64,000 nucleotides of DNA from Chitinophaga rhizosphaerae (GCF_003958645.1 NZ_RXLO01000003.1:124001-188000); one strand, 5' to 3'; positions 8,975-18,408 are shown, numbered from the stretch's first letter. Numbers and translations: made by a program. The notes: generated from the sequence alone by a model not told the origin.

Positions 8975-9005
8975 GGCCGGAACCGGAAACCTCCGGCCAT
9001 TTTTC
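8975..9005 (+). terminator. terminator-like hairpin in the pre-ebo region
   Basis: GGCCGGA (8975-8981) pairs with TCCGGCC (8992-8998), followed by ATTTTT. No gene ends just before it, so it would terminate or attenuate a short untranslated transcript. Confidence 0.45.
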
Positions 9006-9085
9006 CTGCTAACCCTGACAAAAATATTGGGGCACCACCCCTGAAGAATATCCTGGTTACTAATCAGGTTTTAGAATGGCGGAAG

Positions 9086-9114
9086 GAGAGGCACTAGTTG
9101 CCTCTCTTTTATTT
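9086..9114 (+). terminator. second terminator-like hairpin upstream of eboA
   Basis: GAGAGGCA (9086-9093) pairs with TGCCTCTC (9099-9106), extended by G-U and A-T pairs, then TTTTATTTT. It lies about 70 bp before eboA, so it could end a small RNA or attenuate ebo expression. Confidence 0.55.
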
Positions 9115-9180
9115 TGGGTCATGGGCATCGCTGATCACAATCAGCAGCAGGAACGCTGATTATTTATTTATTTTAGCTGC

Positions 9181-10062
9181 ATGGGATACGCATACGAAGC
9201 ACCGGGTACAGCCGCAGTTTTAGCAGAGATCATTCAACAGCAGGTCCCCGAAAAGGGTAAGCAATGGATAGCCGGCCAACTGGAAGCCTGGCAAACGAAG
9301 GGCACTCTTCAATCTTTCAATATCGCATTCACCGCCGCCCCCAGGTTCCTGGGCCGCGACGAAATCTCCGTGCCGCCCGCCGCCCGCGAAGCCCTGCTGC
9401 CCCGATCGGTAGACGGTTTCACCGCCGATCGCCTCTTCCGCACCTGGTGGCTCCTGCAATTGCCGGTTGCCGATCAAACCACCTACGTACAGGCCGTCGA
9501 AAACCTCTTCCTTGCCGGAGAAATGTACGAGCTCACCGCCCTTTACGGCGCGCTACCGTTCCTCGCATTCCCGCAGGCATGGAAACTCCGCACCGCCGAA
9601 GGCATCCGCTCCAACATCGGCTCCGTCCTCGAAGCCATCATGGTCCGCAACCCTTACCCGGCGCAGTATCTCGACGAACCCGCATGGAACCAGCTCGTCA
9701 TGAAAGCCTTCTTCACCGACAAACCCGTTCATCTCATCTCCGGCCTCGACCAACGTGCAAACCCGGAACTGGCCCGCATCCTGCGAGATTTCTCCCGCGA
9801 GCGCCGCGCCGCCGCGCGCCCCGTTCCGCCCATGCTCTGGCGCCTCGTTGGCCCGTTCATCGATAAAGATAACTTCGAAGACCTCGAACGCGCCTGGTTC
9901 TCCGAAGTGCACGCCGAACGCGAAGCCGCCGCACTGGCTTGCCACCTGTCAACCTACGCGCCGGCCAGGCAACTGCTCGAAACCCGCGCCGGCATGGCCG
10001 CGGAAATACAGCAGCAGCAACTGACCTGGGACACCGTTGCCGCCCGTGTAAATGGTCTTTAG
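9181..10062 (+). CDS. eboA: EboA-domain protein, first gene of the ebo cluster
   Basis: 293 residues, soluble and alpha-helical, with no signal peptide. Assignment rests on its place as the first of six ebo genes in canonical order and on the helical EboA-type body (for example FNIAFTAAPRFLGRD, DRLFRTWWLLQLP, LFLAGEMYELTALYGALPFL). EboA has no known enzymatic motif. In cyanobacteria the ebo genes have been tied to moving a scytonemin precursor to the periplasm, and in other bacteria the cluster is thought to serve secondary metabolite traffic. The substrate here is unknown. Confidence 0.8.
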   Translation: MGYAYEAPGTAAVLAEIIQQQVPEKGKQWIAGQLEAWQTKGTLQSFNIAFTAAPRFLGRDEISVPPAAREALLPRSVDGFTADRLFRTWWLLQLPVADQTTYVQAVENLFLAGEMYELTALYGALPFLAFPQAWKLRTAEGIRSNIGSVLEAIMVRNPYPAQYLDEPAWNQLVMKAFFTDKPVHLISGLDQRANPELARILRDFSRERRAAARPVPPMLWRLVGPFIDKDNFEDLERAWFSEVHAEREAAALACHLSTYAPARQLLETRAGMAAEIQQQQLTWDTVAARVNGL

Positions 10063-10120
10063 ATGTTATATCCGGCAACGCCCCTTTTATTAATTTAATC
10101 CAATCGTAATTCGTACTTAT

Positions 10121-11107
10121 ATGTGTTGTAATGCTCAGCTGACGGAAAAGGATTTAGTCCCGCAATCATATGACCCGGCCTTCCTGGATGCCATCAAAGG
10201 CATGCGGTTTTTCGACCCGCACGTTCATATGACCTCGCGGACCACGGACGATTACCAGGCCATGGCCGACGCCGGCGTGGTCGCCATCATTGAGCCGGCC
10301 TTCTGGCTCGGGCAACCGCGGACCGGTATTGATACCTTCCGCGATTATTTCAGCAGTCTAATCGGGTGGGAACGCTTCCGGTCCTCCCAGTTCGGCATCA
10401 AACATTACTGCACCATCGGCCTCAATTCCAAAGAAGCCAACAACGAAAAACTCAGTGAACAGGTGATGGAAATCCTCCCGCTGTTCATTTACAAGGAAGG
10501 CGTTGTAGGCGTGGGCGAGATCGGGTTCGACGATCAGACGGCACTGGAAGAAAAATATTACCGCGCACAGCTGCAGCTCGCCAAAGAAGCCGGGCTGCCC
10601 GTGCAGATCCATACACCGCACCGCGACAAAAAGCAGGGCACCACCCGCAGCATGGACATCGCCATCGAAATGGGGCTCGATCCGGGCATGGTGATCGTAG
10701 ACCACAACAACGAAGAAACCGTGAAAGAAGTGCTGGACCGTGGTTTCTGGGCGGCTTTCACCATCTACCCGTTCACCAAAATGGGCAACGAGCGGATGGT
10801 AGATATCGTGAAACAGTACGGTACGGAGCGCATCATGGTGAATTCCGCAGCAGATTGGGGCATCAGCGATCCGCTGGCCGTTCCCAAAACCGCCGCGCTC
10901 ATGCTCGAAAGGGGTATATCGAAAGAAGATATCGAAATGGTCACCTATCGCAACGCCATTACGGCTTTCGCGCAGAGCGGCCAGATCAACGTAGCGGATT
11001 TCGAACGGCCCGCGGAAATCGATCAAAGCCTGAAATTCAATGGCAGCACCGTTTTGAGAGGCGGTCAGCAGCCAAGACCAAACAAACAATCCACGATCAT
11101 ACGATAA
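10121..11107 (+). CDS. eboB: EboB, TatD-like metal-dependent hydrolase
   Basis: 328 residues, amidohydrolase/TatD-type TIM barrel. The metal motif HVH is seen in FFDPHVHMTSRT near residue 31. Other ligand regions follow: GVGEIGFDDQ (Glu), VQIHTPHRDK (His), MVIVDHNNEE (His) and NSAADWGISDP (Asp). TatD proteins are nucleases or hydrolases, but the ebo members form their own subgroup with unknown substrate. It is 58 bp after eboA, with the next ebo gene 48 bp downstream, in line with one operon. Confidence 0.85.
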   Translation: MCCNAQLTEKDLVPQSYDPAFLDAIKGMRFFDPHVHMTSRTTDDYQAMADAGVVAIIEPAFWLGQPRTGIDTFRDYFSSLIGWERFRSSQFGIKHYCTIGLNSKEANNEKLSEQVMEILPLFIYKEGVVGVGEIGFDDQTALEEKYYRAQLQLAKEAGLPVQIHTPHRDKKQGTTRSMDIAIEMGLDPGMVIVDHNNEETVKEVLDRGFWAAFTIYPFTKMGNERMVDIVKQYGTERIMVNSAADWGISDPLAVPKTAALMLERGISKEDIEMVTYRNAITAFAQSGQINVADFERPAEIDQSLKFNGSTVLRGGQQPRPNKQSTIIR

Positions 11108-11155
11108 GAAACCGACCGAATTTTTATCGTATCGTATTGAAAACCTGGGAAAAGC

Positions 11156-12064
11156 GTGAACTATATCCTTAGCAAACTGATGGGCTACCTCCGGCTCATG
11201 CGGCCGGCCAATATCCTGACCGCCATTACCGACATCATTGCCGGAGCGGCCATCGTAGGCTTTTTTGAACATGGGCTGAAAGATCTGCAATCCATCCTCC
11301 AGCTGGGATGCCTCGTGATCGCCACCATCGGGCTGTATGGCGGCGGCGTGGTTTTCAATGACGTGTTCGATGCAAAACTCGATAAGGTGGAACGCCCGGA
11401 AAGGCCTATCCCCAGCGGCGTTATCTCCATCACCGAAGCCAGCGTGCTGGGCGGGTACCTCCTCGTGGTTGGGATTCTCGCCGCTTTCACCGTCAGTAAT
11501 TTTTCCGGCTGGATCGCGGTGCTGACCGCCGTTTCGGCGCTCGTTTACGATAAATGGGCGAAACATCATTCTGTGCTCGGGCCTTTGCTGATGGGCGTTT
11601 GCCGCGGCCTGAACCTCTCGCTCGGGATGAGCGTTTACCTCGTTTCCCTCCAGGGAGATTTCCTCTGGTGGATCGCCGTTGTGCCGGTAGCTTACATCGC
11701 GGCCGTAACAATGATTTCGCGGGATGAAGTGCACGGCGGCACAACAACACCGCTCATGCGCGCAGCGGTCACCTATGCGCTCGTGATCGGGGTCATCGGC
11801 TTTTTCAGTTACATGACCGGCCAATGGCTAACCGTCCCCCTGTTCCTCGCATTCTTCGCCTGGCTCATCTATAAACCGCTCCTCAATGCGATGAAAGCGC
11901 CCACGGGCCCCAACATCGGGAAGTCCGTCAAATGGGGCGTACTGGGCCTCATCGCCATGAACGCCGCGTGGACGGCCGCCTTCGCCGGCGCCCCCTTCGG
12001 CCTGGCCGTGCTCGCCTTCCTGCCACTGTCCATCTTCCTCGGTAAACTCTTCGCCGTTACCTGA
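11156..12064 (+). CDS. eboC: EboC, UbiA-type membrane prenyltransferase
   Basis: 302 residues from a GTG start at 11156. A polytopic inner-membrane protein with 8-9 hydrophobic segments. The UbiA family shows two Asp-rich prenyl-diphosphate sites: the first here is FNDVFDAKLDKVERPERP (about residues 65-82), a good NDxxDxxxD match. The second is less standard: SALVYDKWAKHH. It would attach a prenyl group to an aromatic or cyclitol acceptor made by the neighbouring enzymes. A 177-bp gap with a possible promoter separates it from eboD. Confidence 0.87.
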   Translation: MNYILSKLMGYLRLMRPANILTAITDIIAGAAIVGFFEHGLKDLQSILQLGCLVIATIGLYGGGVVFNDVFDAKLDKVERPERPIPSGVISITEASVLGGYLLVVGILAAFTVSNFSGWIAVLTAVSALVYDKWAKHHSVLGPLLMGVCRGLNLSLGMSVYLVSLQGDFLWWIAVVPVAYIAAVTMISRDEVHGGTTTPLMRAAVTYALVIGVIGFFSYMTGQWLTVPLFLAFFAWLIYKPLLNAMKAPTGPNIGKSVKWGVLGLIAMNAAWTAAFAGAPFGLAVLAFLPLSIFLGKLFAVT

Positions 12065-12163
12065 TCCACGGCTACTTTCAGCTAAAACGCACCAACAGGA
12101 TTGCGGAGGTTTCCGCCGTTTCCCCCGTTCATCCGTCCCCCTTTCACATCCGCCATTTTATTG

Positions 12164-12194
12164 TTGTTCCGGTAGTCCCGTTTTCGTACTTTTA
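12164..12194 (+). promoter_or_regulatory. possible Bacteroidota-type promoter before eboD
   Basis: TTG at 12164-12166, a 20-nt spacer, and TACTTTTA at 12187-12194, against the expected TTTG/N19-20/TAnnTTTG. One base of the -7 element departs from consensus. It would give eboDEF a promoter of their own. Confidence 0.4.
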
Positions 12195-12241
12195 ACCGTT
12201 TTAAACCGTCCCGCAAACACCGGGACTTCAGGATCTTTGCT

Positions 12242-13393
12242 ATGGCTTTTATTCAACAATCATTCAGTGTTGCATTCGAGTATAAGGTTTTTTTCACGGA
12301 GCACCTGTTCAGCACAGACAACCGGGTTTTCGCACAATTCCTAGAAACCCGCGCAGAGAAAGGCTTTCGTAAGAAATTACTTTTCATCGTAGACGATGGC
12401 GTTTCCAGCCGGCACGATTACCTGCAGGAGCAGATCACGGCTTATTGCGCCGATATCGAAGGGTTTGAACTGGTGGAAGATGTGATCGTGGTACCGGGTG
12501 GCGAAGCTTCCAAAAACGATCTCCAGCTGTTCCACTGGCTCGTGAACGCGGTAGACCAGCATGCCATCGACCGTCATTCCTATATCATAGCCATCGGCGG
12601 CGGTTCCGTGCTCGACCTCGTAGGGTACGTAGCCGGTGTGAGCCATCGCGGCGTTAAACTGATCCGTATCCCCACCACCGTGCTGTCCCAAAACGATTCC
12701 GGCGTAGGCGTGAAAAACGGCATCAACTATCACGGCAAAAAGAACTTCCTCGGCACCTTCGCCCCGCCCGCGGCCGTTTTCAACGACGCGCATTTCCTCA
12801 CCACGCTCGATGAGCGCGACTGGCGCAGCGGCATGGTGGAAGCGGTGAAAGTGGCGCTCATCAAAGACGCCGCCTTTTTCGACTGGATGGAGGCGAACGC
12901 CGCACAACTCACCGAAGCGGAGCCGGCAGCCCTCAATTACCTCATTCACCGCTGCGCGGAACTGCACATGCAGCACATCGGCGGCGGCGGCGATCCCTTC
13001 GAAAGCGGCTCTTCCCGTCCGCTGGATTTCGGCCACTGGAGCGCGCATAAGCTCGAACAGCTCACCGATTTCGAACTGCGCCACGGCGAAGCCGTGTCTA
13101 TCGGCATCGCGCTGGACAGTGTGTATTCCTGGCTCACCGGTCTGCTCGACCCCGAAAGCCTGGAACGCATCATCCAGCTGCTGAAAGCCCTGCGCCTGCC
13201 GCTCTATCACCCGTTGCTGGAGATCGAAGACGACGAAGCGCCCATCGTGGCCGGCCTGCAGGAATTCCGCGAGCACCTCGGCGGAAGGCTCACCATTTCC
13301 CTCCTCGAAGCCATCGGCAAAGGGAAGGAAGTACATTCCATCGACGTCAACAACCTCCGCAAAGCCGTGAACATGCTGCGCGATAAATGGTAG
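12242..13393 (+). CDS. eboD: EboD, 3-dehydroquinate synthase-like sugar phosphate cyclase
   Basis: 383 residues, sugar phosphate cyclase fold. NAD-binding GGGSVLDLVGYVAG lies near residue 120, followed by the substrate region RIPTTVLSQNDSGVGVKNGIN. The zinc ligands expected in the family are visible: Glu in GMVEAVKVALIKD, His in LDFGHWSAHKLEQ, and His in LRHGEAVSIG. It is longer than a standard AroB and belongs with the ebo subgroup, so it may act on a sugar phosphate other than DAHP. Start ATG 12242; the next gene follows after 39 bp. It is more likely an accessory cyclase than the housekeeping aroB. Confidence 0.88.
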   Translation: MAFIQQSFSVAFEYKVFFTEHLFSTDNRVFAQFLETRAEKGFRKKLLFIVDDGVSSRHDYLQEQITAYCADIEGFELVEDVIVVPGGEASKNDLQLFHWLVNAVDQHAIDRHSYIIAIGGGSVLDLVGYVAGVSHRGVKLIRIPTTVLSQNDSGVGVKNGINYHGKKNFLGTFAPPAAVFNDAHFLTTLDERDWRSGMVEAVKVALIKDAAFFDWMEANAAQLTEAEPAALNYLIHRCAELHMQHIGGGGDPFESGSSRPLDFGHWSAHKLEQLTDFELRHGEAVSIGIALDSVYSWLTGLLDPESLERIIQLLKALRLPLYHPLLEIEDDEAPIVAGLQEFREHLGGRLTISLLEAIGKGKEVHSIDVNNLRKAVNMLRDKW

Positions 13394-13432
13394 CACCTCA
13401 ACGCTAAACTGCCCCCGTCAACAATAAATAAC

Positions 13433-14638
13433 ATGGAAACACCATTCGGGCATCTGACCTATTGTACCAATATTCACTCCGGCGAAAGCTGGCCCGATCA
13501 TTTCGAGCAATTGCGCCGGTTCATCCCCGCCGTGAAAGCCGAAGTGAGCCCCGGCAAACCTTTCGGGATCGGGCTGCGGCTCAGTAACCTCGCCAGCCTC
13601 GAACTGTCGAAGGCGCCTGCGCTGGAGGAGTTCCAACTATGGCTGCAGGAAAACGACTGCTACGTTTTTACCATGAACGGTTTCCCCTTCGGCGGATTCC
13701 ATCACGAACGCGTGAAAGACCAGGTGCATACGCCCGATTGGTCTACCGCCGAACGCGCCGCCTACACCGCCCGCCTGTTCCGCATCCTGGCCGTTTTGCT
13801 GCCGGAAGGGATGGAAGGCGGCATCTCCACTTCACCACTGTCTTACAAGTTCTGGCACCGTTGTGAAGAAGAAAGGAAATCCGTGACCGAAGGCGCCACT
13901 TTCAATATGCTGCTCGTCGTGGAACAACTCATCCAGGTGCATAGGAACGGGGGGCCGTTGCTGCACCTCGACATCGAGCCCGAGCCCGACGGCCTCCTGG
14001 AAAATTCGAAAGAGTACCTGGACTGGTACTTCCAATACCTCCTGCCCGCTGGCGTGATGCTGTTCACCGAAAAGTTCGGTTTCAGCGAAGAAGAAGCCAC
14101 GCTCGCCATCAAACGGCACGTGCAGCTTTGCTACGACGTTTGCCACTTCGCCGTGTCTTATGAAGACCCGCAGGTGGTACTGGAACGCATGCAGTTTTTC
14201 GGTTTGAAAGTCGGGAAAATACAGATAAGCGCCGCGCTGAAAGCCTTGCTGCCAAAGGGCGACAGGGAAAACGTGGTGTCCGCTTTCCGGCAGTTCAACG
14301 AGGCGGTTTACCTCCACCAGGTGATCGCCCGGAAAAACGATGGCGGCAAGATCCATTATCCCGATCTGCCGGAAGCCCTCGCGGAAGCGGGAAGGGAAGA
14401 TGTGGAGGAATGGCGCGCGCACTTCCACGTGCCCGTATTCACCGGCGAATTCGGGGCCCTCAGCTCCACGCGCGACGATATCGTTCGCGTGCTTTCACGC
14501 CAGCAATCCAAACCCTTCACTACCCATCTCGAAGTGGAAACCTATACCTGGGAAGTATTGCCCGCCGGCCTAAAGCAGGAAATGGGCGCCTCCATCGCAA
14601 GGGAACTGAAATGGGTGATGAAGCAGCTGGATATTTAG
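13433..14638 (+). CDS. eboE: EboE, TIM-barrel metabolite traffic protein
   Basis: 401 residues, xylose-isomerase-like TIM barrel, no signal peptide. The N-terminal LTYCTNIHSGESWPDHFEQL and FTMNGFPFGGFHHERVKDQVHTPDW blocks are typical of EboE. Metal-ligand-like residues occur in LHLDIEPEPDGLL (Glu), LCYDVCHFAVSYED (Asp, His) and FHVPVFTGEFGAL (His). The reaction is unknown. It sits 39 bp after eboD and 30 bp before eboF. Confidence 0.86.
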   Translation: METPFGHLTYCTNIHSGESWPDHFEQLRRFIPAVKAEVSPGKPFGIGLRLSNLASLELSKAPALEEFQLWLQENDCYVFTMNGFPFGGFHHERVKDQVHTPDWSTAERAAYTARLFRILAVLLPEGMEGGISTSPLSYKFWHRCEEERKSVTEGATFNMLLVVEQLIQVHRNGGPLLHLDIEPEPDGLLENSKEYLDWYFQYLLPAGVMLFTEKFGFSEEEATLAIKRHVQLCYDVCHFAVSYEDPQVVLERMQFFGLKVGKIQISAALKALLPKGDRENVVSAFRQFNEAVYLHQVIARKNDGGKIHYPDLPEALAEAGREDVEEWRAHFHVPVFTGEFGALSSTRDDIVRVLSRQQSKPFTTHLEVETYTWEVLPAGLKQEMGASIARELKWVMKQLDI

Positions 14639-14668
14639 ATTAGATACGCAATTAGAGAAGCCAAGAAT

Positions 14669-16030
14669 ATGAGAAAAACCGTAGTGCTGGATATCGTAGG
14701 ATTGTCGGGCGCCCTCATCGGGGAGCACACACCCTTCCTGAGCGCCTGGGCGAAGAAGCATCACCAGTCGTCCATCCGGCCCATGCTGCCCGCCGTTACC
14801 ACCGCCGTGCAGTCGACCTACCTTACCGGGGCATGGCCCAGTGAAACCGGCATCGTCGGGAATGGCTGGTACGACCGGACAGACAGTGAGATCAAATTCT
14901 GGAAACAATCCAATAAACTCGTTCACGGGGAAAAAGTCTGGGAAACCGCCCGCCGGAAACATCCCGGGCTCACCTGTTCCAAGATGTTCTGGTGGTATAA
15001 CATGTACTCCACCGCCGATTTCTCCGTAACACCGCGCCCGCAGTACCTTTCCGACGGCCGGAAGATGCCCGATTGCTATGCGTACCCGGCCGGTCTGAGA
15101 GACCGCCTGCAGCAGGAGCTGGGCACTTTTCCGCTCTTCCAGTTCTGGGGCCCCGGCGCCAACATCAAATCCTCGCAATGGATCGCCGACGCGTCTATCC
15201 TCACAGACCGCTGGCACCATCCCGATCTCACGCTCATCTATCTGCCCCATCTCGACTATTGCCTGCAGAAATTCGGTCACGACTATACGAAGATCGGCCC
15301 GGAACTGCGCGCCATCGACGGTGTGGTGAAACAGCTCATCGAATATTACGAACAGCAGCAATCAGAGGTCATCATCCTTTCCGAATACGGCATCACCAAC
15401 GTCAACCGCCCGGTACACATCAACCGCCTGCTGCGTGAGCACGGGCTGATCGATGTTCGTGTGGAACGGGGAACGGAGTTGCTGGACGCGGGCGCTTCCA
15501 AAGCGTTCGCAGTTGCCGATCACCAGATCGCACATATTTACATCAACGACCGGTGCGTGACGAAGAAGGTCCGCGACCTGGTGGAGCAGTTGCCCGGGGT
15601 GGGACAGGTGCTCGACCGCGACGGGATCCGTGCGCACAACCTGCACCACGAGCGCTGCGGCGACCTCGTGCTGGTGGCCGACAAAGACAGTTGGTTCACC
15701 TACTATTACTGGCTCGACGATGCGAAGGCGCCTGACTTCGCGCGGCTGGTGGATATCCATCGCAAGCCGGGATACGACCCTGTGGAGATGTTCCTCAATC
15801 CGGCAGACCCGCTGGTGAAGCTGAAAGTGATCGGTAAGGTGCTGAAAAAGAAATTGGGATTCCGGTACCTCATGAACGTCATCCCCCTGGATGCCACGCT
15901 GATCAAGGGTTCGCACGGCAGGTTGGCGGAAGACGTGAAGGATCATGCGGTGCTGCTGACCTCGAGGCCCGTCCCGCAATCGGTACAGGCCACCGATGTG
16001 AGGGATATCATCCTGGAGCACATAGGATAA
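14669..16030 (+). CDS. eboF: EboF, nucleotide pyrophosphatase/alkaline phosphatase-family hydrolase
   Basis: 453 residues, type I phosphodiesterase/nucleotide pyrophosphatase fold. The nucleophile region is MLPAVTTAVQSTYLTG (Thr after VT near residue 45). Other metal ligands are in YLPHLDYCLQKFG (Asp and His), ILSEYGITNV (Glu in place of the usual Asp, next to a Tyr) and KGSHGRLAED (His). There is no clear signal peptide, so it probably acts in the cytoplasm on a nucleotide-linked or phosphorylated intermediate. It is the last gene of the ebo operon; a terminator begins 13 bp after it. Confidence 0.86.
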   Translation: MRKTVVLDIVGLSGALIGEHTPFLSAWAKKHHQSSIRPMLPAVTTAVQSTYLTGAWPSETGIVGNGWYDRTDSEIKFWKQSNKLVHGEKVWETARRKHPGLTCSKMFWWYNMYSTADFSVTPRPQYLSDGRKMPDCYAYPAGLRDRLQQELGTFPLFQFWGPGANIKSSQWIADASILTDRWHHPDLTLIYLPHLDYCLQKFGHDYTKIGPELRAIDGVVKQLIEYYEQQQSEVIILSEYGITNVNRPVHINRLLREHGLIDVRVERGTELLDAGASKAFAVADHQIAHIYINDRCVTKKVRDLVEQLPGVGQVLDRDGIRAHNLHHERCGDLVLVADKDSWFTYYYWLDDAKAPDFARLVDIHRKPGYDPVEMFLNPADPLVKLKVIGKVLKKKLGFRYLMNVIPLDATLIKGSHGRLAEDVKDHAVLLTSRPVPQSVQATDVRDIILEHIG

Positions 16031-16043
16031 AACATAAATAATC

Positions 16044-16072
16044 AGCCGGTTTCCCCAAACCGGCTTTTTTAT
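16044..16072 (+). terminator. intrinsic terminator of the ebo operon
   Basis: AGCCGGTTT (16044-16052) pairs perfectly with AAACCGGCT (16057-16065), with loop CCCC and then a run of six T and ATT. Confidence 0.92.
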
Positions 16073-16146
16073 TGGGCAAAAAAAAGACATCCCGAAGAAT
16101 CAGGGATGTCGGTTTGAAAAACAGTGAACAATGAAATAGTCGCTGA

Positions 16147-17508
16147 CTACTTCAAACTCTTTATCTTGATGCTTCTGAAGCTCACGTTATTGCCGTGGTC
16201 CTGGATCAGGATGCGGCCTTTTTCTGCGAGCCCGAAGTTCGGATATTTCTCATACTTGCTACGTGCCACGAGAGCTTTGTAGATATTGTCGCCACGGGTA
16301 TAGCTCACGACTTTATGGCCGTTCATCCAGTGCTCTACGCGGTTGTCGGGGTATACTACCACACGGCCGTGGTTCCATTCCCCGATCTTGCGATGGGAGT
16401 TGGTCATCCTGTAGGCCGGAATGAGATCGTACAGCGAACCCACTTTGCGGTTGCCGGCTGCGCCCAGTTTGGCATCGGGATGCTGATCATCGTCCAGCAC
16501 CTGGTATTCCAGACCAATGGCGGAGCCTTTGTTGTTTTCGGATTCCGTCACAAAATACTTCACGCCGCTGTTGGCTCCCGGCGTTAGTTTAAAATCGAAT
16601 TCGAGGTCGAACGCTGCGAACTCCTCTTCGGTCACGATATCGCCGCCGTTGGTGGATTCTCCGCCGTCAGACGGTTGCACGCTGAGGACGCCATCCTTGA
16701 TTTCCCATCCTTTCGCCGGGAAATCAGGTTTGTAGGCGCCGCGCCAGCCTTTGGTGCTGGACCCGTCCCACAACAGGCGAACGCCCTGCAGTTTCTCCTG
16801 TTCGGAGATGTTGTTGGAAATGTTGTTCACCACGTACACGTCATCATACTTCGAAAACTGCGATGCGGCAGGGTTCTCCATGATGCGGATATTGCGCCAG
16901 CGGATCTTCTTGCCTGCATCTTCGGCTTTTTTGCCGATTCCGTGGACCTGCAGGGCAATGAACCCGGAGGGAAGTTCACTGTCGATAACGTGTGCGGCCG
17001 ATACTCCGTTGATAAAGGTACGGATTTCGGAGCCACGACATTCAATTCTGTATTTATTCCAGTCGCCCGGTTTGTAGGCGTTCTGGGCGCCGGGGTTCAG
17101 ATCGAGGGGGTACAGCCAGCCCCTGCGGCCTTCTTCGTACACGCCGCCGCTCCATTTGCGGGGAGAGGGGTCTACTTCCATCTGGTAACCGAATACCCGG
17201 CCGTTCTGATAATCAGCCTTGCTCTGGGAGCGGAACTGGATGCCCGAATTGAAATCCCTTTCCAGTTTGTACTCCACTTCGAAAATAAAATCACCGTAAT
17301 CCTTTTCCGTAGCCAGAAAGGAATTAGGTTCACTGAGCACCGTGGTACCCACGATCTCGCCGTTCTTCACTTCATAAATTGCCTTGCCGTTGAGCTGTTT
17401 CCAGCCTTTCAGGTCTTTGCCGTTGAACAGGTTCTGCCATTTGGCCGTCTGCGCATAGGAAACAGACATGAGCAAAACCCCGCAGCCCAGAAGGAGGTGC
17501 TTTTTCAT
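16147..17508 (-). CDS. exported protein with two DUF1080 domains
   Basis: 453 residues with a signal peptide (KKHLLLGCGVLLMSVSYAQT). Two DUF1080/3-keto-disaccharide hydrolase domains lie in tandem: about 22-215 (WQNLFNGKDLKGWKQL ... FIALQVHGIG ... RWRNIRIM) and about 240-453 (RLLWDGSSTKGWRGAY ... FDFKLTPGANSGVKYFV ... RILIQDHG ... FRSIKIKSL). The duplication probably lets one protein bind or cleave a longer glycan. It stands alone, between the ebo terminator and a divergent DJ-1-like gene. Confidence 0.9.
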   Translation of the reverse strand: MKKHLLLGCGVLLMSVSYAQTAKWQNLFNGKDLKGWKQLNGKAIYEVKNGEIVGTTVLSEPNSFLATEKDYGDFIFEVEYKLERDFNSGIQFRSQSKADYQNGRVFGYQMEVDPSPRKWSGGVYEEGRRGWLYPLDLNPGAQNAYKPGDWNKYRIECRGSEIRTFINGVSAAHVIDSELPSGFIALQVHGIGKKAEDAGKKIRWRNIRIMENPAASQFSKYDDVYVVNNISNNISEQEKLQGVRLLWDGSSTKGWRGAYKPDFPAKGWEIKDGVLSVQPSDGGESTNGGDIVTEEEFAAFDLEFDFKLTPGANSGVKYFVTESENNKGSAIGLEYQVLDDDQHPDAKLGAAGNRKVGSLYDLIPAYRMTNSHRKIGEWNHGRVVVYPDNRVEHWMNGHKVVSYTRGDNIYKALVARSKYEKYPNFGLAEKGRILIQDHGNNVSFRSIKIKSLK

Positions 17509-17784
17509 CGATTGTGTTTTGTATCAGTAAAAGCGGCCGTTGACAATCCGGGCTGTTTGCGACCCCGCTTTCCTTGTTGTAAGTTGACCATTGTTTGCGC
17601 CTGCTGCCCGTAACATTGCGCCCGGGCACGGTTTACCGCCGCCCGGCGAAGCCAAGATAGCCATTTTGCCGCACAATTACAATCGGTTGCAAATTGTTTG
17701 TTCTATCCAATGGCATGGGACAGGGCATGGATTCCGGGGGACAATATAATACCTTATCTTTATAACCAGCTAAAAAAATAAGAC

Positions 17785-18366
17785 ATGGCAAGTAAGAAGA
17801 TCGTGTTCCTTACGGGGGATTATGCAGAAGATTATGAGACGATGGTGCCGTTCCAGATGCTCCAGATGGTGGGGCACAACGTGCACGCGGTGTGCCCGGA
17901 CAAATCGGCCGGGGAGAAGGTGATCACGGCGATCCATGATTTTGAGGGGCAGCAGACGTACAGCGAGAAGCCGGGGCATTATTTTGTGCTGAACGCTTCC
18001 TTCGCAGACATCAACCCTGCGGAATACGACGCCCTCGTACTGGCAGGAGGCCGCGCGCCGGAATACCTGCGGCTGAATAAAAAGGTGATCGAGATGGTGC
18101 AGCAATTCGCCGGCGCCGGCAAGCCGATCGCGGCCATTTGCCATGGTATCCAGATTCTTACGGCGGCGGATGTGGTGCGCGGGAAGAAACTGACGGCCTA
18201 CCCGGCCGTGGAGCCCGAAGTAACCATGGCCGGCGGCACCTATGAATCGGTGAACGTCTACGAAGCGGTGACCGACGGCAACCTGGTGACCGCCCCCGCC
18301 TGGCCCGCTCACCCCCAGTGGATGGCGGCTTTCCTGAAAGTCCTCGGCACCCGGATCGAACCTTGA
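17785..18366 (+). CDS. DJ-1/PfpI family protein (glutamine-amidotransferase-like)
   Basis: 193 residues. The nucleophile elbow [10 protein letters not shown] places Cys119 and His120, and the acidic partner is in [10 protein letters not shown] near the N-terminus. PfpI/YhbO-type enzymes act as proteases, deglycases or chaperones of damaged protein and glyoxal; which applies here cannot be told. It has a TATCTTTA -7-like element about 25 bp upstream (17753-17760). Length and layout are normal for the family. It does not share an operon with DUF1080, which is divergent. Confidence 0.88.
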   Translation: MASKKIVFLTGDYAEDYETMVPFQMLQMVGHNVHAVCPDKSAGEKVITAIHDFEGQQTYSEKPGHYFVLNASFADINPAEYDALVLAGGRAPEYLRLNKKVIEMVQQFAGAGKPIAAICHGIQILTAADVVRGKKLTAYPAVEPEVTMAGGTYESVNVYEAVTDGNLVTAPAWPAHPQWMAAFLKVLGTRIEP

Positions 18367-18408
18367 CGGGAAACCTGACCAGAATCAGGAGAAATATCGG
18401 CGGGGGGA

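Larger units (their letters stand above)
8602..9180. other. 579-bp gene-free stretch upstream of eboA, with several hairpins and a repeated heptamer
   Basis: No frame longer than a few codons with coding character was found. It holds at least three short hairpins: 8975-8998, 9086-9106, and GCTGAT/ATCAGC at 9130-9145. The heptamer CGCTGAT or its complement occurs at 8779-8785, 8866-8872, 9129-9135 and 9154-9160, with a 6/7 match at 9140-9146. The stretch may carry a small structured RNA and/or the eboA promoter region. Neither can be proved from sequence alone. Confidence 0.5.
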
